Notes: a model not told the origin generated them from the sequence alone. Numbered from the stretch's first letter, positions 1 through 7,958 are shown. The stretch is 11,600 bases of DNA from Candidatus Thorarchaeota archaeon MP8T_1 (GCA_002825465.1 PJER01000066.1:1-11600), one strand, 5' to 3'. Numbers and translations: made by a program.

Positions 1-995
1 TTCCATCATTCCGTAAGGTTCCCAACTCTCAATTATATGGTCTACTGGCCAGGAAGGGTAGGGACAGTGAAGCGTATGCTATGAAACTAAAGGAAAAAAT
101 GGCGAAGAAAGATAACTTCGATCTCAAAATCTACTATGATTGGGGTGACGTTTGCAAAGATCCTGAGGTTGATGCCGTGTGCGTTGCAGTACCTACACCA
201 TTTCACTATCCCTTGGGCAAACAAGCCCTTGAGGCTGGAAAGCATGTCTACTTGGAAATGCCAATAGCACCAAAGCTCGAAGATGCTGAAGAGCTTGGAG
301 CAATAGCCAAGAAGAAGGGTGTAGTTCTCATGCCGATTCTGAATTTCAGACATTGCCCTGGCTATTTGAAAGCAAAGGAACTTGTTGATTCTGGAGCAAT
401 AGGAAAACCAATGGCAATCACGTTTAGAGAGTTTATTGCTGCTGAAGATCTTGCAGATCAGTGGCCATTAAGTGGTTGGGCTTGGGATATTGATAAAGCA
501 GGAGGTTATCCTGATTACACATTATCGGTCTGGAGCCTTGACATGCTTCAATGGTTCTTTGGTAGCCCCATCACGAACGCTAAGTGGACTCCAAACTATA
601 GTCCAATAGAAGGAATCAAAGATTTCAAAGGATACCAAACTGTTGGAATAGTGAAATTTGCAAATGACGTAGTTGGAACAATGATGCTTGGCTCATCTGT
701 GGCAAAAGGTCTAGATCTTAGTCGGTTCGAGATTTTTGGAAACAATGGTAAGACTATTCTTGTCGATTGGATTCCGAGTAAGAATCGAGAAGTCTTTGAT
801 GTGACCTTATTTGGCAAGGGTGATGATATACAGAATTGGCAAGTACCAGGACCCGGTCCAGAAGTATGGGGCCATAAGCAAATGATTGCTCATTTTGTTC
901 AGGCTTGTCTAGGTAATGAGAAACCCGAATATGGTTACGAAGCTGCGATTGCAGCACAGAAGTGGGCAAACAAAATTGTAACTGATCCTATGTAA
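1..995 (+). CDS. Gfo/Idh/MocA-family oxidoreductase-like protein (5' partial), catalytic motifs altered
   Basis: The reading frame is open from base 3 through to the TAA at 993-995, so the gene starts before the window. The ATG at 81 is internal: the codons before it encode family-like sequence (PNSQLYGLLAR) expected between the first and second strands of the Rossmann domain. The GxGxxG loop is off the window. Visible family features are the AVPTPFHY segment, the LEAGKHVYLEMP strand, and a C-terminal alpha/beta domain ending in a FVQACLGNEKPEYG-type substrate-loop region. In the family these are NAD(P)-dependent sugar, inositol or biliverdin dehydrogenases. Two usual catalytic signatures differ: EKP is EMP (255-263), and the DxxxH position of the second domain reads TxxxW (519-533). 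The protein may therefore be a divergent enzyme or a non-catalytic binding protein. The family is clear; the substrate is unknown. A hairpin and T-rich tract follow the stop. Confidence 0.85.
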   Translation, partial: PSFRKVPNSQLYGLLARKGRDSEAYAMKLKEKMAKKDNFDLKIYYDWGDVCKDPEVDAVCVAVPTPFHYPLGKQALEAGKHVYLEMPIAPKLEDAEELGAIAKKKGVVLMPILNFRHCPGYLKAKELVDSGAIGKPMAITFREFIAAEDLADQWPLSGWAWDIDKAGGYPDYTLSVWSLDMLQWFFGSPITNAKWTPNYSPIEGIKDFKGYQTVGIVKFANDVVGTMMLGSSVAKGLDLSRFEIFGNNGKTILVDWIPSKNREVFDVTLFGKGDDIQNWQVPGPGPEVWGHKQMIAHFVQACLGNEKPEYGYEAAIAAQKWANKIVTDPM

Positions 996-1003
996 TGTAT
1001 GTT

Positions 1004-1050
1004 AGAGGGAGGCTATACGCCTCTCTTTCACTTATTTTTCCTTTTTTCCT
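1004..1050 (+). terminator. hairpin plus T-rich tract after the Gfo/Idh/MocA gene
   Basis: AGAGGGAGGC (1004-1013) pairs with GCCTCTCTTT (1019-1028) around a TATAC loop, giving ten base pairs including two G-T wobbles. A T/C-rich run follows (1026-1055, with TTTTT and TTTTTT tracts). It starts nine bases after the stop codon. Archaeal termination mainly needs the T-tract, which is present; the stem may help or may stabilise the 3' end. Confidence 0.6.
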
Positions 1051-1360
1051 TTCCAAAAGACCACTACCTATTAGTCGGAATCCGCGTGTGATAGACCGCT
1101 CGTGTTTCTTTTTGCATAGATAGAACTCTCACGGACAGCCTTGGCATGTTTTCTGGCCTGCTCCTTTTTTTACTCAAGTCTTAATGGGCGGTCTTCTTTG
1201 TGTATATTCGGCAGGTTTCAAAACCTCCTTGAGATATCTGAAGTAAAAAGACACTGATGATGATTCTTATCCATGAGTCTGTCAATCATGTAATCACATC
1301 ACTCCGGTTGGCACCATAACAATTATGTATCGTGAATCATTGTTTTCTGCTCGATGGCAC

Positions 1361-1366
1361 GGAGGA
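1361..1366 (+). promoter_or_regulatory. ribosome binding site deciding the start at 1374
   Basis: GGAGGA lies seven bases before the ATG at 1374. It makes that ATG, not the in-frame GTG at 1332, the likely start. The extra 14 residues of the longer frame also have no family support. Confidence 0.75.
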
Positions 1367-1373
1367 AACACTC

Positions 1374-1853
1374 ATGTCCGAGTACATTCATGAAAATCTT
1401 ACAGGCGAGAAACCAGGTGGCCACCGTAACCAGATGATCTTGATGGTCATATTCTTCATAGTATGGATTATCGACTCCTTCGTACTACGTTTCACCACAT
1501 TCCTGTGGAGTTTCACATACTTTTGGATCTTTATTGGCTTCGGAGGTATTCTTATCATTATGGCAATTTACTTCATTGACGCATCACACAAAGACCTCTT
1601 TGACATAAAGGTGGATGAACTAGCAACCACAGGTGTCTTCGCTCGTGTACGGCATCCAATGTATCTTGGATCCCATCTTTTCCTCCTGGGACTAGCAATA
1701 TCTACATTCTCTCTTGCATCGATTGTCCTATGGGTGATAGCCTTTGTTTTCTATGACTCGCTGGCAAACTATGAGGAGAATAAACTAGAGGAGCGATTTG
1801 GCGAGGAGTTTCTTGAATATAGAAAAAATGTAAGGAAATGGATTCCAACTTAG
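1374..1853 (+). CDS. isoprenylcysteine carboxyl methyltransferase/NnrU-like membrane methyltransferase
   Basis: A 159-residue integral membrane protein with about four hydrophobic segments (roughly residues 20-38, 48-67, 97-113 and 113-130). Between the second and third is the hallmark RHPMYLG (93-99). The C-terminal part has the paired glutamates E134-E135 and FGEEFLEYR (142-150), then a final basic WIP. This pattern defines the ICMT/PEMT-like superfamily, where the RHPxYxG and EE motifs form the S-adenosylmethionine site and the methyl acceptor is a lipid or prenylated substrate in the membrane. Length is normal for short prokaryotic members. The ATG at 1374 is chosen because a GGAGGA site precedes it. 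The gene is alone on its strand and converges on the fwd operon with 24 bp between stops. The acceptor substrate cannot be read from the sequence. Confidence 0.8.
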   Translation: MSEYIHENLTGEKPGGHRNQMILMVIFFIVWIIDSFVLRFTTFLWSFTYFWIFIGFGGILIIMAIYFIDASHKDLFDIKVDELATTGVFARVRHPMYLGSHLFLLGLAISTFSLASIVLWVIAFVFYDSLANYEENKLEERFGEEFLEYRKNVRKWIPT

Positions 1854-1863
1854 TTTGAACTAA
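1850..1863. repeat. short inverted repeat between convergent genes
   Basis: TTAGTT-TG-AACTAA overlaps the stop codon of the methyltransferase gene and sits between the two convergent stops. It could form a small hairpin for either transcript. No T-tract follows on either strand, so a terminator role is doubtful. Confidence 0.3.
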
Positions 1864-1877
1864 CCGCACAGCTCGAG

Positions 1878-2612
1878 CTATTTGTTATTCAATTCTTTAG
1901 TCTGTTGAGGAAATACTTCCAGTAATGACTTTCCAATAGCAATTGTTGCAATAGCCGCTAGTATGACCTTGATTGGTGTGATTACTCCAGCTACTACCCA
2001 GAGTCCTTGAAGTAATTCCAGCGGCATTGCGTAATAGAGCCAATACATCTGACCTGGGATAAGAATGAATATTCTTGTCAGAATGTCACCTTCGAGACCT
2101 ATCACGGTGGCTAGAATCATTTTCAGATTTGTAGACGATAGGATTCCATTCCCTGCTTTGCTTAATGTTGTCAGAATAGTGATTGCAAGTAGAAGCACAA
2201 AACTAGTTAGAACATCCCAGACGCCTAAAAGTGACAACGACCATGTGACAGGTGTCACGAAATAACCTACAATCATTACTGAGTAAATGGCACACGCAGC
2301 TTTCCATCTCTCTTCGAAAACTAGTCCTGCCACTCCAGCTCCTACAGGCGCACCTAACATGAAGAGTAATTCGATTGGGTCTCTGAAATATACCAGATGA
2401 CCAACTAAGCCTCCTATTACGACTGAAATTACTCCTAGAACAGGTCCCAAGACTATTCCAACAATCGGGCTTAACATAAATCCCCAGGAATCCCATACTC
2501 CACCATAGAATCCAGGGACCATAGGTATTGAGTCTAGGACTGCAATCATCGCCGCAAAGATTGCAGTGAAAGTTATGGAGCGGCTTCCTGTGAGAGTACC
2601 TAACAATGCCAT
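1878..2612 (-). CDS. ECF-type transporter S-component-like membrane protein
   Basis: About 244 residues and very hydrophobic, with around six membrane segments and short loops. The pattern is an N-terminal helix with small residues (TFTAIFAAMIAVLD), a proline/glycine-rich loop, then Gly-rich helices (PIVGIVLGPVLGVISVVIGG). This resembles substrate-binding S components of energy-coupling factor transporters, which capture vitamins or metal ions and dock to a shared ATPase/EcfT module. No ATPase or EcfT gene is visible here. The frame opens in-frame with the fwdA stop; the TTG at 2621 or the ATG at 2612 could start it. I prefer the ATG, though neither has a strong ribosome binding site. It is the last gene of the fwd operon, 6-15 bp after fwdA, so a role in supplying a cofactor precursor for C1 metabolism is attractive but unproven. 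Family assignment is moderate; the substrate is unknown. Confidence 0.6.
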   Translation of the reverse strand: MALLGTLTGSRSITFTAIFAAMIAVLDSIPMVPGFYGGVWDSWGFMLSPIVGIVLGPVLGVISVVIGGLVGHLVYFRDPIELLFMLGAPVGAGVAGLVFEERWKAACAIYSVMIVGYFVTPVTWSLSLLGVWDVLTSFVLLLAITILTTLSKAGNGILSSTNLKMILATVIGLEGDILTRIFILIPGQMYWLYYAMPLELLQGLWVVAGVITPIKVILAAIATIAIGKSLLEVFPQQTKELNNK

Positions 2613-2627
2613 AATTTGCAATCCACA

Positions 2628-4376
2628 CTATGCTTGTACCGATGTCGAATCGATGACTCGTGGAATCTCTAAATGTTCTCTGTATCTAGCTGGAACTGGA
2701 TAGTTACTAAAGGAATGTGAGAACCACTTGCTCATCATTTCTTCGAGTTCTCTATCAATTCTTGCACTTAGAATGTCGTTGAGCTTTGGATGTACTGAAT
2801 GGACTCGCGAGTGTATCTGTTTGACAACATTTCCTTTCTTTGAAACCTGTACTCCACCTTTGAAGGTAAACTCAGCTTGAGTGAAGTATTTCAGAATCAG
2901 GTCAGGATTGTTTGCCAAGTCTGTTTTTTCAGGATTGAATCCATATACAGCAACATCAGCATCAGCTCCAACACCAAGATGCCCTTTTGTCTTTTCCATA
3001 CCAAGTATCTTCGCGGGTGCTGCTCGTGTCGTGATAGCAATATCGTTGAGTGAATATTCTCTTTCTATGCTAGCAATGGTCGAACGTTCATCTGCAAACT
3101 TGTGGACCATCTCCAACCAGAGGTCTCTCTGCTTTTTGCTCATCAACCACGATATCAATAACGGATATTTCAGAAATGGTCCACCATTCGGGTGGTCTGT
3201 GCTCAAGAACATCCGCCAGAGGTCCTTTATGTTGAGTGCAAATTCAAGAGACCCTACCCACTGCACTGCATTAGCTGGACTCTTTGGTTCAAAGGTGAAG
3301 GGCACAATGCCTGCTCCCCCAGGAAGTTCAACATCGACTGGGATGTTCGACCATTTTGCTTTCCCACCTGTCAGGAGGTAGAGTGAGTGTTGAAAAGGTC
3401 CATCTCCAGTCATTGTCATCGATTGCCCAAAAGTGATCTGTCCTAGGTCACAAGTGAAGTGCTTGTTCTTGTTATAGTAGTCTGCAAATATCAGACCACC
3501 AGACGCAACATCCTTCCAATTTGCCATTCCCCCTTCGACAACTCCAAGACAATCAAATGCCATGTGTGTCAGATGAACGACTTCTTTCTTCCTAGTGGAA
3601 GGTTTGACATTCTTGATTGCATCAAGTTGTTGCATTGTCGTGTATACATTTCCCGGCCTACCAAGATTGGTTGGGTGGAAATGCATCTGATGTGGGAGGT
3701 GCAAATCCTGAACTGCCTGAGCCAGACCTGTCATAATTGTTCTAGGTGTGACGTCCCACTCAGGGACTTCGTCATCCAGACCACAGACATTCTTGCCATA
3801 TGCCCATGCGTAGGTTCCACCAGGATTAACTACTTTGACACCAATACCTCCTACTTTCTTCAGTGTCCAAGCTATGTATGCTGCAAGTCCACTGATGTCT
3901 CCCTCTTCTACATACTTGAAAGTGATCATGCTATTACAGAACAATGGAAGTAATCCAATATCCAGTCCTGGAATATCTTCAATCTCTTCCCATGAACCAA
4001 GTGCCTTTGTAGCAGGTAGTGCAGGTTCAACAACTGTTGTATACCCCATCGCTGAGTATAGAAAACCAGTAGCAAACGAAGAAGGAATAATTCCTGCAAC
4101 ACCAGAACGAGTCTTTGCTGTCGCTGGGTACGGGTGATGTCTATTTACTTCAGGAGCAGTCACTCTTGCAACATTGAGCTTGGAACCGATAATATGGGAG
4201 TGAGGGTCTACACCTCCCGCCATTACCGTATTCCCTTTGAGATCGAATGCCTTTGCTTTTGCAGGAGCTTTCTCGACTATCTTTCCATCCGAAATGCAGA
4301 TGTCCATTACTTCTCCTTCTATACCATTCATTGGGTCGAATACTACGCCATTCTTGAGTATGAGATCTTCCGCCAT
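2628..4376 (-). CDS. fwdA: formylmethanofuran dehydrogenase subunit A
   Basis: A 582-residue amidohydrolase-fold subunit of the W/Mo formylmethanofuran dehydrogenase. In the known complex, CO2 is reduced to formate in FwdB, and FwdA condenses the formate with methanofuran at a binuclear zinc site. The expected metal ligands are present: H59 and H61 (DPHSH), K181 in GVKVVNPGG as the carboxylated lysine, histidines in QMHFHPTN (about 232-234) and VVHLTHM (268, 271), and D394 in STDHPNGGP. Length is close to that of methanogen homologues. The ATG overlaps the fwdB stop by one base (TAATG), and an AGGTGA-like site lies just upstream inside fwdB, so translation is probably coupled. All key residues are intact, so the enzyme should be active. 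The last gene of the operon follows closely. Confidence 0.96.
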   Translation of the reverse strand: MAEDLILKNGVVFDPMNGIEGEVMDICISDGKIVEKAPAKAKAFDLKGNTVMAGGVDPHSHIIGSKLNVARVTAPEVNRHHPYPATAKTRSGVAGIIPSSFATGFLYSAMGYTTVVEPALPATKALGSWEEIEDIPGLDIGLLPLFCNSMITFKYVEEGDISGLAAYIAWTLKKVGGIGVKVVNPGGTYAWAYGKNVCGLDDEVPEWDVTPRTIMTGLAQAVQDLHLPHQMHFHPTNLGRPGNVYTTMQQLDAIKNVKPSTRKKEVVHLTHMAFDCLGVVEGGMANWKDVASGGLIFADYYNKNKHFTCDLGQITFGQSMTMTGDGPFQHSLYLLTGGKAKWSNIPVDVELPGGAGIVPFTFEPKSPANAVQWVGSLEFALNIKDLWRMFLSTDHPNGGPFLKYPLLISWLMSKKQRDLWLEMVHKFADERSTIASIEREYSLNDIAITTRAAPAKILGMEKTKGHLGVGADADVAVYGFNPEKTDLANNPDLILKYFTQAEFTFKGGVQVSKKGNVVKQIHSRVHSVHPKLNDILSARIDRELEEMMSKWFSHSFSNYPVPARYREHLEIPRVIDSTSVQA

Positions 4377-5671
4377 TATTTCTTCACCTTCTCCAATGAC
4401 TTGATTATCATTCTCAGGATATCTCGGTCTGGAATAACTCCTTCTGGAGGTTCAATTACTTTCTTCAAGTATAGAGGTAATCCATCCATTCTTGTCGCAG
4501 CCCCATCACATTCGATTCCTGCAATCGCTGCTGGTATATTGACCTCTGCTAATCGCGAAGTCATGTTGAATTTTGGATCGATGTTGATTACTGGTATTTT
4601 TGCAAGATGAGCTACAGCGGCTCTTGGAAAGTGTGCTACGGGATCTGCAGCAATGTTAAGCAATGCATCCGCTTCACCACGTGCAAGCATATCTACTGCA
4701 GTGTATTCACCAGGTGAGAATCTTGGATATCCTCTTGCGAAATCAACTGCATATGGGTATCCTGTCACCCATGTGGAAGTCTTGTTTGCACCAGACACAT
4801 TATAGTGCCCTCTCATTGGCATCAATCCCCATTTCGTATGAGCATTGAGGTCCTGAATCAATCTAATTGCAGCATCTATATTCCGGTGTCTACCAAAACT
4901 TTGTGTAAGCCCCAAGCCAAAGAAGAGAACGCCATACTTTGCAGTCTTCATTGCTGTTGCAATCTCTTCAAGGTTCTTGATGTTTATTCCACCTACCTCA
5001 TTTACATCAAGTTTAGTTCCACGAATCAATGCTCTCAATGTCTGGATAACTTCAAGGTCTGTTGCCGGGTCGATTTTGAAGAATCTATCAACCATCCTAG
5101 CGGTTGTTGTTTCACGTACATCAACAAGCCAAATCTGACGGTCTTTCTTTGGATCTTTGATATATTCACCTGGCTGTCGAATATAGTGAGGTATATGCCT
5201 TGGATGTGCAGCGGCAGGATTTGCACCCCAGTAAATGACAATGTCTGCGCGATGACGAGTTTCTGCTAGGGAGGCTGTCGCTTCTCCAGACTCCTGAGCT
5301 CCAAGGATTGTGGGACCATGACAGACTGATGTAGTATTGTCTACTGCACCACCAGCAAGCTCGGCTAATCGATAAGCTTCTCGTTGGGCATCATTCTCTG
5401 TAGAACTTAATCCATAGATGAGAAAACGTTTGGACGATGCAATAATCTCTACTGCTCTCTCAATTGCCTTTTCAAGAGTGACTGTGTTCCCTTTCACAGT
5501 CGGTTGGAGACACCTGTTCTCCATATGTCCAACATATCGTTCTTTCGAGATGGCGCATCCGTTTGTATTCTTAGTTATCTTATCTCCGTCTGTTTCAATG
5601 ATAATGTCATCACATAGACATCCACAAAAGGTACAGACAACGTCTTTGAAGGTGTTACCTGCTTCGGTCAT
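4376..5671 (-). CDS. fwdB: formylmethanofuran dehydrogenase subunit B (W/Mo-bis-pterin catalytic subunit)
   Basis: A 431-residue catalytic subunit of the molybdopterin oxidoreductase type that reduces CO2 to formate with electrons from low-potential ferredoxin-like subunits. The N-terminus carries the [4Fe-4S] ligands C13, C16, C20 and C39 (CTFCGCLC then GCAIS). C117 in TTSVCHGP matches the cysteine that binds tungsten in Methanothermobacter FwdB; it is an ordinary Cys codon, not selenocysteine. Further pterin-site segments include IVYWGANPAAAHPRH and the GHYNVSG region. The protein ends without the C-terminal dinucleotide-binding domain, which is supplied by the separate FwdD encoded just upstream with a 4-bp ATGA overlap. 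A strong GGAGG site precedes the ATG. Whether W or Mo is used cannot be told from sequence. The intact ligands argue for a true dehydrogenase rather than the metal-free bacterial Fhc relative. Confidence 0.96.
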   Translation of the reverse strand: MTEAGNTFKDVVCTFCGCLCDDIIIETDGDKITKNTNGCAISKERYVGHMENRCLQPTVKGNTVTLEKAIERAVEIIASSKRFLIYGLSSTENDAQREAYRLAELAGGAVDNTTSVCHGPTILGAQESGEATASLAETRHRADIVIYWGANPAAAHPRHIPHYIRQPGEYIKDPKKDRQIWLVDVRETTTARMVDRFFKIDPATDLEVIQTLRALIRGTKLDVNEVGGINIKNLEEIATAMKTAKYGVLFFGLGLTQSFGRHRNIDAAIRLIQDLNAHTKWGLMPMRGHYNVSGANKTSTWVTGYPYAVDFARGYPRFSPGEYTAVDMLARGEADALLNIAADPVAHFPRAAVAHLAKIPVINIDPKFNMTSRLAEVNIPAAIAGIECDGAATRMDGLPLYLKKVIEPPEGVIPDRDILRMIIKSLEKVKK

Positions 5672-6072
5672 TTTGCTTCCTCCTTCATTTTCTGAGTCAT
5701 CTCTTGAACGGTTAGAATTTTACCTCCAGGTGCAGCATTGATTGTTGCTTCCAGTGACTTGAATCCAGGCATGCCTGTAAATTGTGTATATGCATCTAGG
5801 AGGTAATTGAAGTATGGCCCGCATGGGATGAATGCCATTCCTTCCTGGAGGTTTTTGTCAAGTTTTGCTTTAACATTGATCTTTCCAAGTGCAGCTTTCA
5901 CAAGGATAGTTTCACCATTCTCAATACCTAGGGCTTCCATTGTTTTGGGACCGAGTTCACAGATGGCGACTGCATCCTGGTACTCCTGAGTTATCTTACC
6001 TTTCTCCATAGCTCTTCCTTGACTTAATGTCCTACCAGATACCAATCGGACTTTAACAGATTCACTACTCAT
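5668..6072 (-). CDS. fwdD: formylmethanofuran dehydrogenase subunit D (molybdopterin dinucleotide-binding)
   Basis: A 134-residue protein of the molybdopterin dinucleotide-binding domain family, which completes the pterin-binding site of FwdB. The N-terminal LVSGRTLSQGRAMEKGKIT segment, the central ICELGPKTMEALGIENGETILV barrel strand (KTMEALGI around residues 43-50), and the late IPCGPYFNYL and TGMPGFKS segments match archaeal FwdD, including its usual length. The ATG has a clean AGGAGGA site that overlaps the TAG stop of ftr, 11 bp upstream. The gene overlaps fwdB by 4 bp, which fits 1:1 assembly of the two subunits. Its presence as a separate gene is the archaeal arrangement. Confidence 0.93.
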   Translation of the reverse strand: MSSESVKVRLVSGRTLSQGRAMEKGKITQEYQDAVAICELGPKTMEALGIENGETILVKAALGKINVKAKLDKNLQEGMAFIPCGPYFNYLLDAYTQFTGMPGFKSLEATINAAPGGKILTVQEMTQKMKEEAK

Positions 6073-6083
6073 TCTTGTTCCTC

Positions 6084-6980
6084 CTATAATCCAAGTTCGT
6101 GAAGATGTATCTTGTATTTTCCAAGTGCTCCACCAAAATTGCCAGCAGATATTCTGATGACACCTGGGTGTTTACATACCTCTAGAATTGCCGCCTTTGT
6201 AGCCTCTGCAACTGCTTTCTCGGTGAGGCCATTAATGACAATTTCAACAACGAAATCACTATCCTTTGGCACAAATGAGTCTGGGACAATCCCTTTCATT
6301 GTTGGGCAATACCTCTCATTTGTAGATGCATGAAGTGCCTTATATCGAGAAGATGGTTTTGAGCCAGATCCAACCAGACCACCTGGGAAGGGTGTATACG
6401 CACCTTCGACTTTCTCTATTGCCTTCACTCCTGCTTTTCCGCTTCTCATTCCACTCTCAACATCCTTACAGAAGTAGATGATATTCCCGCCAGCGACTCC
6501 TTTAGTTCTACCAAAGCTTTCCTGGATAACGAAGGTACCACTCATTCGAGGTAATAGCCACAGAGTACGTCCATCAATAGGTCCTTTCTTTACTTGATGA
6601 CCATCTCCAAACATAGCTATCATTTTTCCAACAGGATATGTTTCTGCCACATCTGGCGTATCATCATATGCACAGGCAGTCGGACTTGTCAAGACACATT
6701 GACCCAAGCGGGCAAGGAGTTGTTCCCGAATTCCATCCTTGCTACCAGTAGCAAAGACAACTCTCACTCCAGGTCTACCATCTGGAGTTTCATCCGGTTT
6801 GAGAATATACTCAATCCCTGCTTCCGATGGGGTCATAATGACCGATGTTGCAAAACCTGTTGTTTCAAGTGCTGTTGTTCTTGCCCAGTCTTCGTCATAT
6901 GCTGTAATAATGGTCCTGTTCATATGCATACTAAAAGCTTCAGCAAACGTGTCATCAATAGGTACTCCATTGATCTCCAT
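6084..6980 (-). CDS. ftr: formylmethanofuran:tetrahydromethanopterin N-formyltransferase
   Basis: A 298-residue cytosolic enzyme that transfers the formyl group from formylmethanofuran to N5 of tetrahydromethanopterin, the second step of the archaeal methyl branch. The start MEING-DTFAEAF, the ETTGFATSVIMTPSEAGIE stretch, the SETPDGRPGV-like ETPDGRPGVRV and the GQCVLTSPTACAY segment are family hallmarks. The C-terminal half holds the GGLVGSGSKPSS glycine-rich segment. Length equals methanogen Ftr (about 297). A GGAG site lies before the ATG, and the gap from mch is 25 bp. Bacterial FhcD is the homologue carried inside a formyltransferase/hydrolase complex; here ftr sits between mch and fwdD, so a physical association with Fwd is possible but not shown. 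Confidence 0.96.
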   Translation of the reverse strand: MEINGVPIDDTFAEAFSMHMNRTIITAYDEDWARTTALETTGFATSVIMTPSEAGIEYILKPDETPDGRPGVRVVFATGSKDGIREQLLARLGQCVLTSPTACAYDDTPDVAETYPVGKMIAMFGDGHQVKKGPIDGRTLWLLPRMSGTFVIQESFGRTKGVAGGNIIYFCKDVESGMRSGKAGVKAIEKVEGAYTPFPGGLVGSGSKPSSRYKALHASTNERYCPTMKGIVPDSFVPKDSDFVVEIVINGLTEKAVAEATKAAILEVCKHPGVIRISAGNFGGALGKYKIHLHELGL

Positions 6981-7005
6981 TTTTTCAACTCCTATTCCAA
7001 TCTTC

Positions 7006-7953
7006 CTATGACTCGAGTGATAGCTTCAGAACATCGGGATCTAGTTCACCTGCGTTATACTCTTTTCCACTCTTGATGTCTTTAATTGCAATCTTGGCGG
7101 GACTGAACAAGAGTGGGTCTACCTTGTAGAAATCGAATCCCACACTCTTGAACAGCTTGTAAAATGGCGTTCCATACTGCTCCGATGTTGATGATGGAAC
7201 ATTCTTTGCTAGTTCCGCCAAATTATCTCCTTCAGCTGGTTCAATCTCATAGTATGTATCTCCAGTGAAAAGAATGCAGTCATTTGTGACACCCATTGCT
7301 TTACTATCATTCTTGGCAATTGGAGCAATCGGAGCGATTCCCTTTCCTTTCTTGATCTTCCACGGATCGTATTTGAGTTCGTGCATCTTATGCACACCCA
7401 CTTCAACAATTCTGGCTGAAATCTGAACAGAACCGACCAGACAAGCAGTAGGCGCAACGACGACATGCATTCCTGAAGTGGGAACTCCACACTTCTCTGC
7501 AATGTACTTAGTGACATTCTCAGGCGGGAATTCGCGAGTTTCCAAGACAACGACTGCGACATCTGAATCTTCTTTGTAACCTAATTCTTTGTAGAGCTTT
7601 TCCCCTCTTGATAATGCTCTTGCGGGACCTGAGGCCATTGCGAAGTACTTGTCAACTTGAACTGTCCATCCTGCATACTGTGAACAGAGACAAGCCTCAG
7701 TTACCTTCTCTGTTTTCACAGACGCTGCAGGCAAGGTAAGATCACCTATTGTCACTTCAGTAAGTGAAACCTCTCCAGCACCTCCCAAACAGATTTCACT
7801 GACTAGTCTCCCTGCCTCATTTGAACCCGGTACATCAATACCTGTATCAAGGATAGTCGTTCTATTGGACTGCTTTGATACTGCACATTCCAATTCCTTA
7901 CTTTGATTAACAATTTCCTCGAAAATCTTGAGTGCTCCCTTGTTTAGATTCAT
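7006..7953 (-). CDS. mch: methenyltetrahydromethanopterin cyclohydrolase
   Basis: A 315-residue cytosolic enzyme that interconverts N5-formyl-H4MPT and N5,N10-methenyl-H4MPT. The signature HVVVAPTACLVGSVQ, followed by ARIVEVGVHK, contains the glutamate (residue 184 from this start) equivalent to the catalytic Glu of the Archaeoglobus enzyme. A further conserved block is MGVTNDCILFTGDT. The frame could also start at a TTG (7962) that overlaps the fwdC stop as TTGA. I chose the ATG at 7953 because MNLNKGALKIFEE matches the usual N-terminus and a weak GAGTTGAT site lies at a suitable distance. mch is normally apart from fwd genes in methanogens; here it lies between fwdC and ftr. Confidence 0.95.
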   Translation of the reverse strand: MNLNKGALKIFEEIVNQSKELECAVSKQSNRTTILDTGIDVPGSNEAGRLVSEICLGGAGEVSLTEVTIGDLTLPAASVKTEKVTEACLCSQYAGWTVQVDKYFAMASGPARALSRGEKLYKELGYKEDSDVAVVVLETREFPPENVTKYIAEKCGVPTSGMHVVVAPTACLVGSVQISARIVEVGVHKMHELKYDPWKIKKGKGIAPIAPIAKNDSKAMGVTNDCILFTGDTYYEIEPAEGDNLAELAKNVPSSTSEQYGTPFYKLFKSVGFDFYKVDPLLFSPAKIAIKDIKSGKEYNAGELDPDVLKLSLES

Positions 7954-7958
7954 AACTA

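Larger units (their letters stand above)
996..1373. other. intergenic region without a recognisable gene
   Basis: Apart from the terminator at its left end and the ribosome binding site at its right end, I see no convincing gene, tRNA, repeat array or structured RNA on either strand. The minus strand has short open stretches (about 27 codons with a GTG start near 1252, and 32 codons without a start at 1169-1074), neither persuasive. A promoter for the gene at 1374 should lie here, but no strong TATA element stands out. Confidence 0.5.

Noticed and set aside
1071..1169. Open stretch of 32 codons on the minus strand, rich in Lys/Arg/Ala (starts KKEQARKHAKAV)
   Set aside because: It is bounded by stops on both sides, has no ATG/GTG/TTG start and no ribosome binding site. 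The composition is suggestive of a gene remnant, but chance cannot be excluded.
1093..1194. AGACCGC (1093-1099) and GCGGTCT (1188-1194) inverted in the intergenic region
   Set aside because: A 7-bp match is expected a few times by chance in a region of this size, the arms are about 90 bases apart, and no further pairing supports an RNA gene.
1253..1285. TGATGA boxes suggesting a C/D box guide RNA
   Set aside because: No matching CTGA D and D' boxes occur at the right distances.
1332..1373. Longer N-terminus of the methyltransferase from a GTG at 1332
   Set aside because: The GGAGGA site points to the ATG at 1374, and the added residues show no family-like sequence.
1870..1879. Palindrome AGCTCGAGCT at the end of the fwd operon
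   Set aside because: Ten bases, overlaps the last stop codon, has no T-tract and no second copy noticed.
3459..3953. 164-codon plus-strand frame inside fwdA, and similar antisense frames in fwdB, ftr, mch and fwdC
   Set aside because: They lie opposite strongly conserved genes, have no ribosome binding site or recognisable domains, and look like mirror frames of real coding sequence.
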